From: Bacteroidales bacterium
GTDB lineage: Bacteria > Bacteroidota > Bacteroidia > Bacteroidales > JAAYJT01
DNA length: 64,000 bases
Direction: 5' to 3'
Assembly: GCA_014860575.1 (NCBI GenBank)
Contig: JACZJK010000042.1
Coordinates: 62,001-126,000 of the forward strand
Shown piece after piece: positions 26,660 to 34,909 of this stretch (position 1 is the stretch's first letter; every line of letters starts with the position of its first letter). The position numbers were made by a program, and so were the translations under genes. The notes under the pieces are model-generated. The model was not told the DNA's origin, searched no databases, and saw only the letters and a program-made list of their open reading frames with translations.

Positions 26660-27553
26660 ATGAATGAATTGCTCCAGGAACTTGATAAGCCGAAAAAAAA
26701 GCGCTGGTATCAGCGCATGCGGGCCAGGTATCGCCTGGTGATCAGGGATGATGAAACGTATGAGGAAAAACTTTCCTTCAGACTTTCGCGATTGAATGTA
26801 TTTGTGTTTGCAGGGTCCATAGCCATTTTACTCATTATATTAACAACTTACATAATCGCTTTCACCTCGTTGCGCGAATACATTCCGGGCTATACGGATG
26901 TGAATCTGAGCAAGAATGTGTATGATTTGCACACCCGTGCCGACAGCCTGGAGTTTGTGCTGGGCGCTAACGAACAATATCTTTCAAACCTGCGCCTCAT
27001 ACTGTTGGGCGAAGACCCTGAAGATATCAATTATGAAAAAAACGATTCATTGCTCAGGCAGTACACCGAAGTGCAAATAACGCATTCAAAAGCCGATTCC
27101 CTTCTTCGCGAAGAATTTGAGAACCAGGTAAGGATGTATTCAATTACTGGTACCTCAGAAATCATATCAACCGGGAAACTGAGCGGGCAGCTTTTTTTTT
27201 CCCCATTAAAGGGGATCGTAACCAACGAGTTTAACCCACTTGAAAACCATTATGGGATTGATATAGTTGCACCCGAGAATGAAGTTGTGAAAGCAACACT
27301 TGATGGCATTGTGCTTATCTCAAGCTGGACAATTGAAACCGGCCATGTGATTGTGATCCAGCACCAGCAAAATTATATAAGCGTGTATAAACATAATGCC
27401 GTGCTGTTTAAAAAAGAAGGCGCCTATGTACGTGCCGGCGAACCGATTGCCATTGTTGGCGAATCGGGCGAGTATTCCACCGGCCCGCATCTTCATTTCG
27501 AACTCTGGTACAATGGCAATGCCTTGAACCCAAGGGATTACATGATTTTCTGA
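26660..27553 (+). CDS. M23 family metallopeptidase, membrane-anchored
   Basis: A 297-residue protein with a cytoplasmic N-terminus, one membrane helix at about residues 51-73, a coiled-coil-like stretch to about 170 and a C-terminal LytM/M23 domain. The zinc-site residues are present: His and Asp in NHYGIDIV, and the H-x-H in GPHLHFELW. It should therefore be an active peptidoglycan endopeptidase working in the periplasm. The gene is 42 bp upstream of dxr on the same strand, so it may be the first gene of an M23-dxr-rseP operon. Its substrate bond and cell-cycle role cannot be deduced. Confidence 0.85.
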   Translation: MNELLQELDKPKKKRWYQRMRARYRLVIRDDETYEEKLSFRLSRLNVFVFAGSIAILLIILTTYIIAFTSLREYIPGYTDVNLSKNVYDLHTRADSLEFVLGANEQYLSNLRLILLGEDPEDINYEKNDSLLRQYTEVQITHSKADSLLREEFENQVRMYSITGTSEIISTGKLSGQLFFSPLKGIVTNEFNPLENHYGIDIVAPENEVVKATLDGIVLISSWTIETGHVIVIQHQQNYISVYKHNAVLFKKEGAYVRAGEPIAIVGESGEYSTGPHLHFELWYNGNALNPRDYMIF

Positions 27554-27595
27554 CAACAATACATCTGCACTGACAACCATCACCACCATCAACCA

Positions 27596-28759
27596 ATGAA
27601 GAAGAAAATTGCCATACTGGGTTCAACGGGCTCAATAGGAACCCAGGCCCTGGAGGTTATCAGGCAGTTTCCTGAACGCTTCAGCGTGGAAGTGCTCACC
27701 GCAATGTCGAACGCCGGTTTACTGATAAAACAAGCCATTGAATTTTTGCCCAATGCGGTGGTGATTGGCAATGAAAAATATTACAATGAAGTAAAGAACG
27801 CTTTGATGCCGCATGATATTAAAGTGTTTGCAGGCGAAGATTCGTTATTCCAGATTGTGCAGATGGATGAAATTGACCTGGTGTTATCAGCATTGGTAGG
27901 TTTTTCGGGTCTGAAACCAACCCTTTGTGCCATTGAAGCCGGAAAGCATATTGCCCTTGCAAATAAAGAAACCCTGGTGGTTGCCGGTGATCTGGTTATG
28001 CGCAAAGCAGCTGAAAAACGGATTGCTATTTTGCCCGTTGATTCTGAGCACAGCGCTATTTTTCAATGCCTGCAGGGCGAATTTCACAATCCGGTTGAGA
28101 AAATTTACCTCACCGCTTCCGGCGGCCCGTTCCGGGGTATGAGCCGCGAAGCATTGCAAAGGGTTACAAAAAATGAAGCTTTGAACCATCCCAACTGGAA
28201 AATGGGCTGTAAGGTCACTATTGACTCAGCTTCCATGATGAACAAGGGCCTGGAGGTGATTGAAGCAAAATGGCTGTTTCATTTGAACCCTTCACAAATT
28301 GAGGTAGTAGTGCATCCGCAGTCGGTGATTCATTCCATGGTTCAATTTGAAGACGGTTCAATAAAAGCGCAGATGGGCCTGCCTGATATGCGCCTGCCCA
28401 TTCAATATGCGCTTGCTTTTCCCGAAAGGCTTCCATCGAACTTTCCCCGTTTCAGCTTTTTAGCTTATCCGAACCTTAGTTTCGAACCGCCTGATACCGC
28501 AAATTTTCGTAATCTTGCACTCGCTTATTCAGCGCTTGAAAAAGGCGGCAACGCAGCCTGCATGCTCAATGCCGCCAATGAAATTGTGGTCGCAGCATTT
28601 TTAAAAGATAAAATAGGGTTCCTGCAAATGAGCGATGCAATTGAACAATGTATGGAACTGCTTCCTTTTATACCCGAACCAAATCTTGATGATTATATTC
28701 TCACAGACAATGAAACAAGGATCAGGGCGTTAGAGCTGATCAGAAAAATTAATTTATAA
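27596..28759 (+). CDS. dxr: 1-deoxy-D-xylulose 5-phosphate reductoisomerase
   Basis: A 387-residue enzyme of the MEP isoprenoid pathway that turns DXP into MEP with NADPH. The NADPH site is ILGSTGSIGTQALEV at residues 6-20. LPVDSEHSAIFQCL holds the metal-binding Asp and Glu, and TASGGPFRGMSRE is the flexible active-site loop. MGCKVTIDSASMMNKGLEVIEA is the other conserved substrate and metal block. It is followed without any gap by rseP and preceded by the M23 peptidase gene. dxs, the enzyme before it in the pathway, lies 1.6 kb downstream on the opposite strand. Confidence 0.96.
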   Translation: MKKKIAILGSTGSIGTQALEVIRQFPERFSVEVLTAMSNAGLLIKQAIEFLPNAVVIGNEKYYNEVKNALMPHDIKVFAGEDSLFQIVQMDEIDLVLSALVGFSGLKPTLCAIEAGKHIALANKETLVVAGDLVMRKAAEKRIAILPVDSEHSAIFQCLQGEFHNPVEKIYLTASGGPFRGMSREALQRVTKNEALNHPNWKMGCKVTIDSASMMNKGLEVIEAKWLFHLNPSQIEVVVHPQSVIHSMVQFEDGSIKAQMGLPDMRLPIQYALAFPERLPSNFPRFSFLAYPNLSFEPPDTANFRNLALAYSALEKGGNAACMLNAANEIVVAAFLKDKIGFLQMSDAIEQCMELLPFIPEPNLDDYILTDNETRIRALELIRKINL

Positions 28760-30085
28760 ATGGAAATACTTATTAAAGCAGCGCAACTCTTACTCAGTCT
28801 CAGCATACTGGTTATCTTTCATGAACTCGGGCATTATATTGCAGCCCGAATTTTCAAGGTACGTGTTGAGAGTTTTTATCTTTTCTTCAACCCATGGTTT
28901 TCACTTTTTAAAAAGAAGATTGGAGAAACCACTTACGGGATTGGTTGGCTGCCATTGGGAGGTTATGTGAAAATTGCCGGTATGATTGACGAATCTCTCG
29001 ACCGCGAACAAATGAAGCGTGAGCCACAGCCCTGGGAGTTCCGTTCAAAACCTGCATGGCAGCGCCTGATCATCATGGTTGGCGGAGTAACTGTGAATAT
29101 CATCCTGGCTTTTGCAATCTATATTGCAGTTTTAGCCACCTGGGGCGAACAATATTTGCCCGCCGAAGAAGTAAAGTTTGGTATCGTGGCCAGTCCAATG
29201 GCAGAAGAAATGGGGTTGCAGAGTGGCGATCGCATTGTTGCCCTTGATGGTAAACCAGCTGGCGAGTTCTTTAAAATCCCAATTACAATCATACTCGATA
29301 ATATTCAAACCGTGAGTGTGATCCGCGATGAAGAACCTGTAAACATCCAGGTTCCTGACGGATTTGTCACAAAACTTTTGCAGCAGCGCGAACCCGATTT
29401 CATTGGCATTCGCTTTCCGTTTGAGGTGGGTGGGTTCGCAGCAAGCTCGCCGGCAAAGAATGCCGGAATTGAAACAGGCGACCGCATTATTTCCATCAAC
29501 GGCGAACTTGTACCTTATTTTGATCAATTCCGCGCTCGCATTCCCGATTTCAAAAATCAAACCGTGGATATAGGCGTTGTTCGGGCAACCGACACTTTGC
29601 AGTTTGCCGTTGCTGTGCCGGAAGAAGGCCTGATCGGCGTTTCCACCGTTCAGCAACTTGAGCACTATTTTAATCTGAAAACAAAAGAATATAACCTTAT
29701 CCAGGCGATCCCTGCCGGCATCTCAAAAGGCTATACCGGCATCGGTAATTATCTGAAACAGCTCAGGCTGCTGATTTCGCCCAAAACCAAGGCGTATGAA
29801 TCGGTAGGCGGATTTATCACCATCGGCAGCATTTTCCCTTCGGTGTGGAACTGGCAGGCTTTTTGGGAATTGACGGCATTTCTTTCCATCATGCTGGCGG
29901 TGCTGAATATTTTGCCAATACCGGCATTGGATGGCGGGCATGTGCTGTTCCTGGTGTATGAACTTATCTCGGGCCGCAAGCCCAGCGACAAGGTACTAGA
30001 GTACGCACAGGTTGTTGGAATGATACTTTTGCTGGCATTGGTAGTTTTTGCCAATACCAACGATATCAGGAATCTTTTCAGGTAG
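28760..30085 (+). CDS. rseP: RIP metalloprotease RseP (site-2 protease)
   Basis: A 441-residue intramembrane zinc protease. The zinc motif HELGH is at residues 21-25 in the first helix, and the second conserved site LDGGHVLF is near the C-terminus. Two PDZ-like domains lie between (GLQSGDRIVALDGKPAG and AGIETGDRIISINGE). It cleaves transmembrane anti-sigma factors and remnant signal peptides within the inner membrane. The ATG directly follows the dxr stop codon, a dxr-rseP arrangement common to many bacteria. No terminator was seen after it; a hairpin without T run is at 30217-30250. Confidence 0.93.
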   Translation: MEILIKAAQLLLSLSILVIFHELGHYIAARIFKVRVESFYLFFNPWFSLFKKKIGETTYGIGWLPLGGYVKIAGMIDESLDREQMKREPQPWEFRSKPAWQRLIIMVGGVTVNIILAFAIYIAVLATWGEQYLPAEEVKFGIVASPMAEEMGLQSGDRIVALDGKPAGEFFKIPITIILDNIQTVSVIRDEEPVNIQVPDGFVTKLLQQREPDFIGIRFPFEVGGFAASSPAKNAGIETGDRIISINGELVPYFDQFRARIPDFKNQTVDIGVVRATDTLQFAVAVPEEGLIGVSTVQQLEHYFNLKTKEYNLIQAIPAGISKGYTGIGNYLKQLRLLISPKTKAYESVGGFITIGSIFPSVWNWQAFWELTAFLSIMLAVLNILPIPALDGGHVLFLVYELISGRKPSDKVLEYAQVVGMILLLALVVFANTNDIRNLFR

Positions 30086-30165
30086 ATTTTTCTTCCCGGT
30101 CGAACACAGATGACGCGGATTCAGCGGATTTTCGCAGTTTGATTATTGTTGTCTGGGTTTATTAC

Positions 30166-30194
30166 CCGTCTGACCGCTCCAGGCGGTCTGACGG
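30166..30194. repeat. CCGTCAGACCGC-type palindromic repeat, copy 1
   Basis: CCGTCTGACCGC (30166-30177) pairs with GCGGTCTGACGG (30183-30194), one mismatch in 12, with a five-base loop. The right arm and following GATA recur at 40050-40062. It lies in the 311-bp spacer between the convergent rseP and dxs genes. Confidence 0.75.
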
Positions 30195-30216
30195 ATATTG
30201 TTGCCAAGGGTTTTTT

Positions 30217-30250
30217 ACCCATCCGATCGCTGGGAGTGATAGGATGGGGT
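30217..30250. repeat. Long hairpin in the rseP-dxs spacer
   Basis: ACCCATCC-G-ATCGCT, loop GGG, AGTGAT-A-GGATGGGGT forms a stem of about 13 pairs with one opposed mismatch and one G-T pair. No T run follows on either strand. Upstream, at 30100-30145, are CGGATT-type words like those at 62040-62100. The remaining spacer (30251-30396) shows nothing identifiable. Confidence 0.5.
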
Positions 30251-30396
30251 TAGTGCACCTTAAACTTCTCCTTTATCATAGACTTGCTGTTATTTCTGAT
30301 TTACGAACATGTCCGCCGAAGGAGGAACGAGGATTAACGATGTTAGAAGTGTTCTTAAACTATGCAAATCGCTATTCATTGATCCTTGGTCTTAAA

Positions 30397-32334
30397 TCAA
30401 ATATTAATGCTAGTCACTGCAAGGCTTTCCTGTTTCAGGTTCAAGAGCGAAAAAATGGTTTTATAAATCCCTTCGGCATCATACCCGCATTCGTGATATA
30501 GCTCTTCCACGCTGCCTTGCTCAATAAATTTATCGGGGATGCCCAGGCGGGTTACGGCAGCTTTGTAATTGTGGGCGGCCATAAATTCCAGTACTGCACT
30601 TCCCAATCCGCCAACAATGGTTCCGTCTTCAAGGGTAATAATTTGTTTGAATTTGCGGAACACTTCATGCAGGATTTCTTCATCAATGGGTTTCAGGAAA
30701 CGCATATCGTAATGCGCGATGCTGATTCCGGCAGCCAGCAGTTTTTCACGCACTTCCTGCACGTAATTCCCCACATGCCCAATGGAAATGATGGCCAGTT
30801 CGTTGCCATCACACATCCTGCGGCCCTTGCCCGGTTCAAGTATTTTAAAAGGCGTTTTCCATTGCAGCATCACGCCACGGCCTTTGGGATATCGGATCAC
30901 AAAGGGACCTGTGTTGTGTTCCTGTGCTGTAAACATAAGGTTGCGCAGTTCTTCCTCGTTCATGGGAGCCGAAATGATCATGTTTGGGATCGCACGAAAA
31001 TAAGCCAGATCGTAAGCGCCGTGGTGGGTGGCGCCGTCTTCGCCCACTAGTCCCCCACGGTCGAGGCAGAAAACCACATGCAGGTTTTGCAGCGCCACAT
31101 CATGAATCACTTGGTCGTAAGCCCGCTGCATGAAACTGGAGTAAATGTTACAGAAGGGGATCATTCCTCCGGCAGCCAACCCGGCCGAAAAAGTAACGGC
31201 GTGTTGCTCGGCGATGCCCACATCAAAAACACGCTCGGGCATTTTTGCCATCATATAAGTGAGCGAACTGCCTGTTGGCATGGCCGGGGTGATGGCTACA
31301 ATTTTATCATTCTTTTCGGCCAGTTCCAATATTGTTTTTCCGAACACAACCTGGTATTTGGGGGGTTGGTTCGCACATGGGTGTTCAATCAGTATCCCGG
31401 TTTTGCGGTCATACAAACCTGGAGCATGATAAGTGGTCTGATCCTTTTCGGCATTGGCAAAGCCCTTGCCTTTTTTAGTGATCACATGCAGCAGTTTTGG
31501 GCCGGGAATGTTTTTTAAATCGCGCAAAAGGTTGGTTAGCCGGATGATATCATGCCCGTCAACGGGGCCGAAATAGCGAAAATTAAAAGCTTCAAAAAGA
31601 TTGCTTTTCCTGAAAATGGTAGTTTTAAGGGCATTACCTATTTGTTTGACAATGGCACGGGAATTCTTGCCATAGGAACCGCGGCCACCCATCATCAGCC
31701 AGACTTTGTCTTTGAGTTTGTTATATGCCCGCGAAGTAACAATATCGGTCAGATATTCTTTTAAAGCGCCCACGTTTTTATCAATGGCGATGCCGTTGTC
31801 GTTGAGCACTACCAGCAGGTTGGTATTTGAAACGCCGGCATTGTTCAGCGCTTCCAGGGCCATTCCGCCGGTCATGGATCCATCGCCGATAATGGCAACA
31901 TGTTGGCGGCTGGGTTCTTTCAAAAAATCCGATGCAATGGCCATACCTAACGCTGCGGAAATGGAGGTGGAGGAATGTCCAGTTCCAAAAGCATCGTACT
32001 CGCTTTCGCTCATGCGTGGAAACCCGCTTATGCCTTTATATAAGCGGTTGGTATGAAACACATCGCGGCGGCCGGTGAGAATTTTGTGAGCATAAGCCTG
32101 GTGGCCAACGTCCCAGATAAGGCGATCAAACGGCGTATTGAAAACATGATGCAGGGCAACGGTAAGTTCCACTACACCAAGGCTGGCTCCCAGATGGCCC
32201 GGATTTAACGAAACCACATCAATGATATACTGCCTGAGTTCATCGCATAATGCCGGAAGCAAATCTTCAGGCAATTGCCTCAAATCTGCAGGGGTGTTGA
32301 TGGTAGCCAGCAGTTTCCCGGGTTCTGTGGTCAT
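30397..32334 (-). CDS. dxs: 1-deoxy-D-xylulose-5-phosphate synthase
   Basis: A 645-residue thiamine-diphosphate enzyme joining pyruvate and glyceraldehyde 3-phosphate, the entry to the MEP pathway. The N-terminal block SLNPGHLGASLGVVELTVALH, the ThDP site GDGSMTGGMALEALNN with the later NDN, the GIAEQHAVTFSAGLA block of the pyrimidine-binding domain and the C-terminal transketolase domain are all present. Length is normal. It is convergent with the M23-dxr-rseP operon. Its promoter is at 32369-32397 inside a low-complexity spacer. Confidence 0.96.
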   Translation of the reverse strand: MTTEPGKLLATINTPADLRQLPEDLLPALCDELRQYIIDVVSLNPGHLGASLGVVELTVALHHVFNTPFDRLIWDVGHQAYAHKILTGRRDVFHTNRLYKGISGFPRMSESEYDAFGTGHSSTSISAALGMAIASDFLKEPSRQHVAIIGDGSMTGGMALEALNNAGVSNTNLLVVLNDNGIAIDKNVGALKEYLTDIVTSRAYNKLKDKVWLMMGGRGSYGKNSRAIVKQIGNALKTTIFRKSNLFEAFNFRYFGPVDGHDIIRLTNLLRDLKNIPGPKLLHVITKKGKGFANAEKDQTTYHAPGLYDRKTGILIEHPCANQPPKYQVVFGKTILELAEKNDKIVAITPAMPTGSSLTYMMAKMPERVFDVGIAEQHAVTFSAGLAAGGMIPFCNIYSSFMQRAYDQVIHDVALQNLHVVFCLDRGGLVGEDGATHHGAYDLAYFRAIPNMIISAPMNEEELRNLMFTAQEHNTGPFVIRYPKGRGVMLQWKTPFKILEPGKGRRMCDGNELAIISIGHVGNYVQEVREKLLAAGISIAHYDMRFLKPIDEEILHEVFRKFKQIITLEDGTIVGGLGSAVLEFMAAHNYKAAVTRLGIPDKFIEQGSVEELYHECGYDAEGIYKTIFSLLNLKQESLAVTSINI

Positions 32335-32368
32335 GAGATGTTCGTTTGCTCCGTAGGATTACAGGATG

Positions 32369-32397
32369 CAAAAGTAATGTTTTTCATCAAGAGCCAA
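32369..32397 (-). promoter_or_regulatory. Bacteroidetes-type promoter for dxs
   Basis: Minus strand: TTG (complement of 32395-32397), 18 bp, then TACTTTTG (complement of 32369-32376). The dxs ATG is 34 bases downstream. The -33 box is itself part of a drifting CAAGA repeat tract. Confidence 0.5.
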
Positions 32398-32635
32398 GAA
32401 ACAAGAGACAAGAACCAAGACACAAGAACCAAGACACTAGAGACAAGAGGAGCGCAGAGCACCATGTTAAGAACCCTAAAACCAAACTAAACCTCTAAAC
32501 TCCTAAACCCTATAAACCTGGTACCACGACCTTGAACTAACAATAGAACAATTGAACAATAGAACATTCGAATTATGAACCCGGAACCTTGAACCCGGAA
32601 CGTCAAACCTCGAACGCCGAACACCGATCTCCTCA
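32385..32635. repeat. Short-period phrase-like tract between dxs and the YitT gene
   Basis: This 250-bp stretch contains near-repeats of AGACAAGAACCAAG (32390-32450), then AACCTCTAAACTCCTAAACC (32488-32515), AATAGAACAATTGAAC (32540-32570), and CCGGAACCTTGAACCCGGAA and relatives (32578-32625). Each word drifts into the next. It encodes nothing and almost fills the spacer. Confidence 0.7.
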
Positions 32636-33553
32636 ATCCGCTACTTTCTCGTCAAGCGATTTGAAGCCTTCCCCGATGATATCGTTGGCATCCATCACGG
32701 TAAGGAATGCCCGGGGGTCGGTTTTATGTATAAACTCCTCGATCATGGCCAGTTCACGGCGGTTCACAACTGTGAAGATGATTGTTTTTTCTGCGCCGTT
32801 AAACATACCTTTCCCGGAAATGAATGTGCCTCCGCGATCCAGGTCATTGATGATTTTATCACGGATGGCGTCGTATTTATCGGAAATAATAAACAGCGTT
32901 TTGTCGTAATTAACGCCCTGCATGACCACATCAATTACTTTGCCGGTAATAAATATTACGATCCAGGAATACAAAGGAATTTTCCAATCGCCAAAGGCTG
33001 CCAGGCCCACCAGAACGATCACGGAATCAACATAAATGATAAGTTGACCCACCGGCAGCCGGGTGTACTTGTTAAAGATCATAGCAACAATATCGCTGCC
33101 TCCGGAGCTGGCTTTTGATTTAAAGATCAGCCCCAGCCCGAACCCGATCAGTACTCCGCCAAAGATTGATGAAAGTAGCGCATCGTTTTCAACCAAGGGC
33201 AAATCGCCCCGCCAGTAAGTTAAGCCATCCATGAAGGCTGAGGTCAGCACAAAACCCAGCACAGTTTTAACTCCAAACTTTGGTCCCAGTACCCTGATTC
33301 CAATGATTGTGAGTGGAATATTTAGAATCAGCCCCATTAAACCAATAGGAAATCCATCCGGAGCAAAGGAAAACATTCCCTTGGTCATAAAATGGATCAC
33401 AATAGAGATCCCATACACACCTCCGGGAACAATCCTGTAGGGAGTGATAAAAAATACGAATCCCGCTGCAAGTATAAAGGACCCAATGACGATCAATCCA
33501 TAATTGATCAGCCAACGCCTGGAAAAGGGTTTTTCCTGTGAAATAAAGGACAT
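32633..33553 (-). CDS. YitT family membrane protein (DUF161 plus DUF2179)
   Basis: A 306-residue inner-membrane protein. About five or six hydrophobic helices make up residues 14-205, with the family pattern GSFILAAGFVFFITPYRIVPGG and SKASSGGSDIVAMI. The last 80 residues are the soluble DUF2179 domain (FTVVNRRELAMIEEFIHKTDP). The family is widespread; its role is not settled. A TAATTTTG -7-like box is at 33594-33601. The gene stands alone, divergent from porP. Confidence 0.85.
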   Translation of the reverse strand: MSFISQEKPFSRRWLINYGLIVIGSFILAAGFVFFITPYRIVPGGVYGISIVIHFMTKGMFSFAPDGFPIGLMGLILNIPLTIIGIRVLGPKFGVKTVLGFVLTSAFMDGLTYWRGDLPLVENDALLSSIFGGVLIGFGLGLIFKSKASSGGSDIVAMIFNKYTRLPVGQLIIYVDSVIVLVGLAAFGDWKIPLYSWIVIFITGKVIDVVMQGVNYDKTLFIISDKYDAIRDKIINDLDRGGTFISGKGMFNGAEKTIIFTVVNRRELAMIEEFIHKTDPRAFLTVMDANDIIGEGFKSLDEKVAD

Positions 33554-33593
33554 GTTGTAATGAATTGGTGATTGAAAAATTTAAATGCGACCG

Positions 33594-33601
33594 CAAAATT
33601 A
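33594..33601 (-). promoter_or_regulatory. Candidate -7 box for the YitT gene
   Basis: The minus strand reads TAATTTTG (TAnnTTTG) 41 bases before the ATG at 33553, with a TTTA 18 bp upstream of it. The rest of the 297-bp spacer up to porP (33602-33850) shows only an AT-rich sequence with TATTATTG at 33720-33727, a weak candidate for porP. Confidence 0.4.
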
Positions 33602-33850
33602 GAAGTTTATCATGCAGGATAAATCCATCCTCATAATAAAAGGAGCTTCATTGAGTTATTTTAGTCTGTTAACGCTTAAGATTTCAATGTTATCAATAGG
33701 GGCAGGCAAAAAAAAATTGTATTATTGCACCGTTTTAAACAAATGGTGGTCGTTGCCGGTTTACAACTATTTGATAAACAGTTGATGTCTTTTAATTGCG
33801 ATGATTATTGTTTTGATTGCCCGACTATTTCTGACATTAAGATCATTTGA

Positions 33851-34813
33851 ATGCACTTTTTTGGTAAAATTATTTTACTCTTGCTTACCACTTTTTTTGC
33901 AATGCAAACCAAGGGGCAACAGGAACCACAATTCAGCCAGAATATGTTTAACCACATGGGCGTAAATCCCGGTTTTGCCGGGCTTAGCAATGCTATTTGC
34001 GCTACAGGGCTTGCAAGACAGCAGTGGGTTGGGTTCAAGGACACCTCCACAGGCGAAAGGGTCTCACCCGAATCTTATCTAATCACCGTTGATGGCACCG
34101 TGCCTGCATTAAGGGGTGGAATTGGCGGAAGTGTGATGCAGGAAAATCTTGGATTTTTTACAATCAACGATGTCCGCCTTGGTTATTCTTATCATAGAAC
34201 AATGCGTGAAGGTCGGCTGGGAATAGGCTTACAGGTAAATTTTATCAATTCGGTTCTGGACGCAGGCAAATTTCAGGCTGTTGATGAGACTGACCCGAGG
34301 CTTAACAGCCTTGGCGGCGGTGAGGCCAGCATTATGATGATTGATATGAACTTTGGGCTCTTTTATCAAATGCCCGGAAAATATTATGTTGGTTTTTCCT
34401 CATCAAGATTGCTTGAAAGCAGCAAAGAATACAGCAATGCCGCGGGTGCATTTAACAATTTCAGGAGGCATTATTTTTTATCGGGCGGATACCAGTTAAC
34501 GCTGGCAGGAAATTCGGCCTACGAATTACAGCCTTCGGTATTTATAAAGTCCGATGGAGCCAGTATTCAATATGATTTTAATACCCTTGTCATGTATAAC
34601 CAAAAGGTTTGGGGCGGATTAAGCTACAGGCCTCAGGATGCAATAGTGCTATTAGTAGGGGCAACATTGAATGAATTAAGAATTGGCTATTCCTACGATG
34701 TACCTCTTTCAGCCGTTGGGGCAACAGGCAGCCATGAAATAATGATCAATTATTGTTTTAAGCTGGAGTTAGAACAAATACGAAAAAGTTACCGCAATAC
34801 CCGTCATTTATAA
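33851..34813 (+). CDS. porP: Type IX secretion membrane protein, PorP/SprF family
   Basis: A 320-residue outer-membrane protein. The signal peptide (IILLLLTTFFAMQTKG) is followed by QQEPQFSQNMFNHMGVNPGFAG, the hallmark start of PorP/SprF proteins. Repeated beta strands follow (GLQVNFINS, YYVGFSSSRLL) to a terminal strand. Family members attach to the T9SS ring and are linked to secretion or anchoring of particular substrates. It lies directly upstream of gldKLMN on the same strand, the usual order in Bacteroidetes, with a 96-bp spacer holding a -7-like box. Confidence 0.92.
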   Translation: MHFFGKIILLLLTTFFAMQTKGQQEPQFSQNMFNHMGVNPGFAGLSNAICATGLARQQWVGFKDTSTGERVSPESYLITVDGTVPALRGGIGGSVMQENLGFFTINDVRLGYSYHRTMREGRLGIGLQVNFINSVLDAGKFQAVDETDPRLNSLGGGEASIMMIDMNFGLFYQMPGKYYVGFSSSRLLESSKEYSNAAGAFNNFRRHYFLSGGYQLTLAGNSAYELQPSVFIKSDGASIQYDFNTLVMYNQKVWGGLSYRPQDAIVLLVGATLNELRIGYSYDVPLSAVGATGSHEIMINYCFKLELEQIRKSYRNTRHL

Positions 34814-34821
34814 TTAATACT

Positions 34822-34829
34822 TACCTTTG
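34822..34829 (+). promoter_or_regulatory. Candidate -7 box for gldKLMN
   Basis: TACCTTTG fits TAnnTTTG and lies 80 bases before the gldK ATG at 34910. No clear -33 box. The secretion core might thus also be transcribed apart from porP. Confidence 0.35.
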
Positions 34830-34909
34830 GCCGCCAAATTTAAAGGAGCGGTAAATAATAATAAGATGCTATATCCGTTAATCTGCTTAATGAACACATT
34901 GATTTAACA

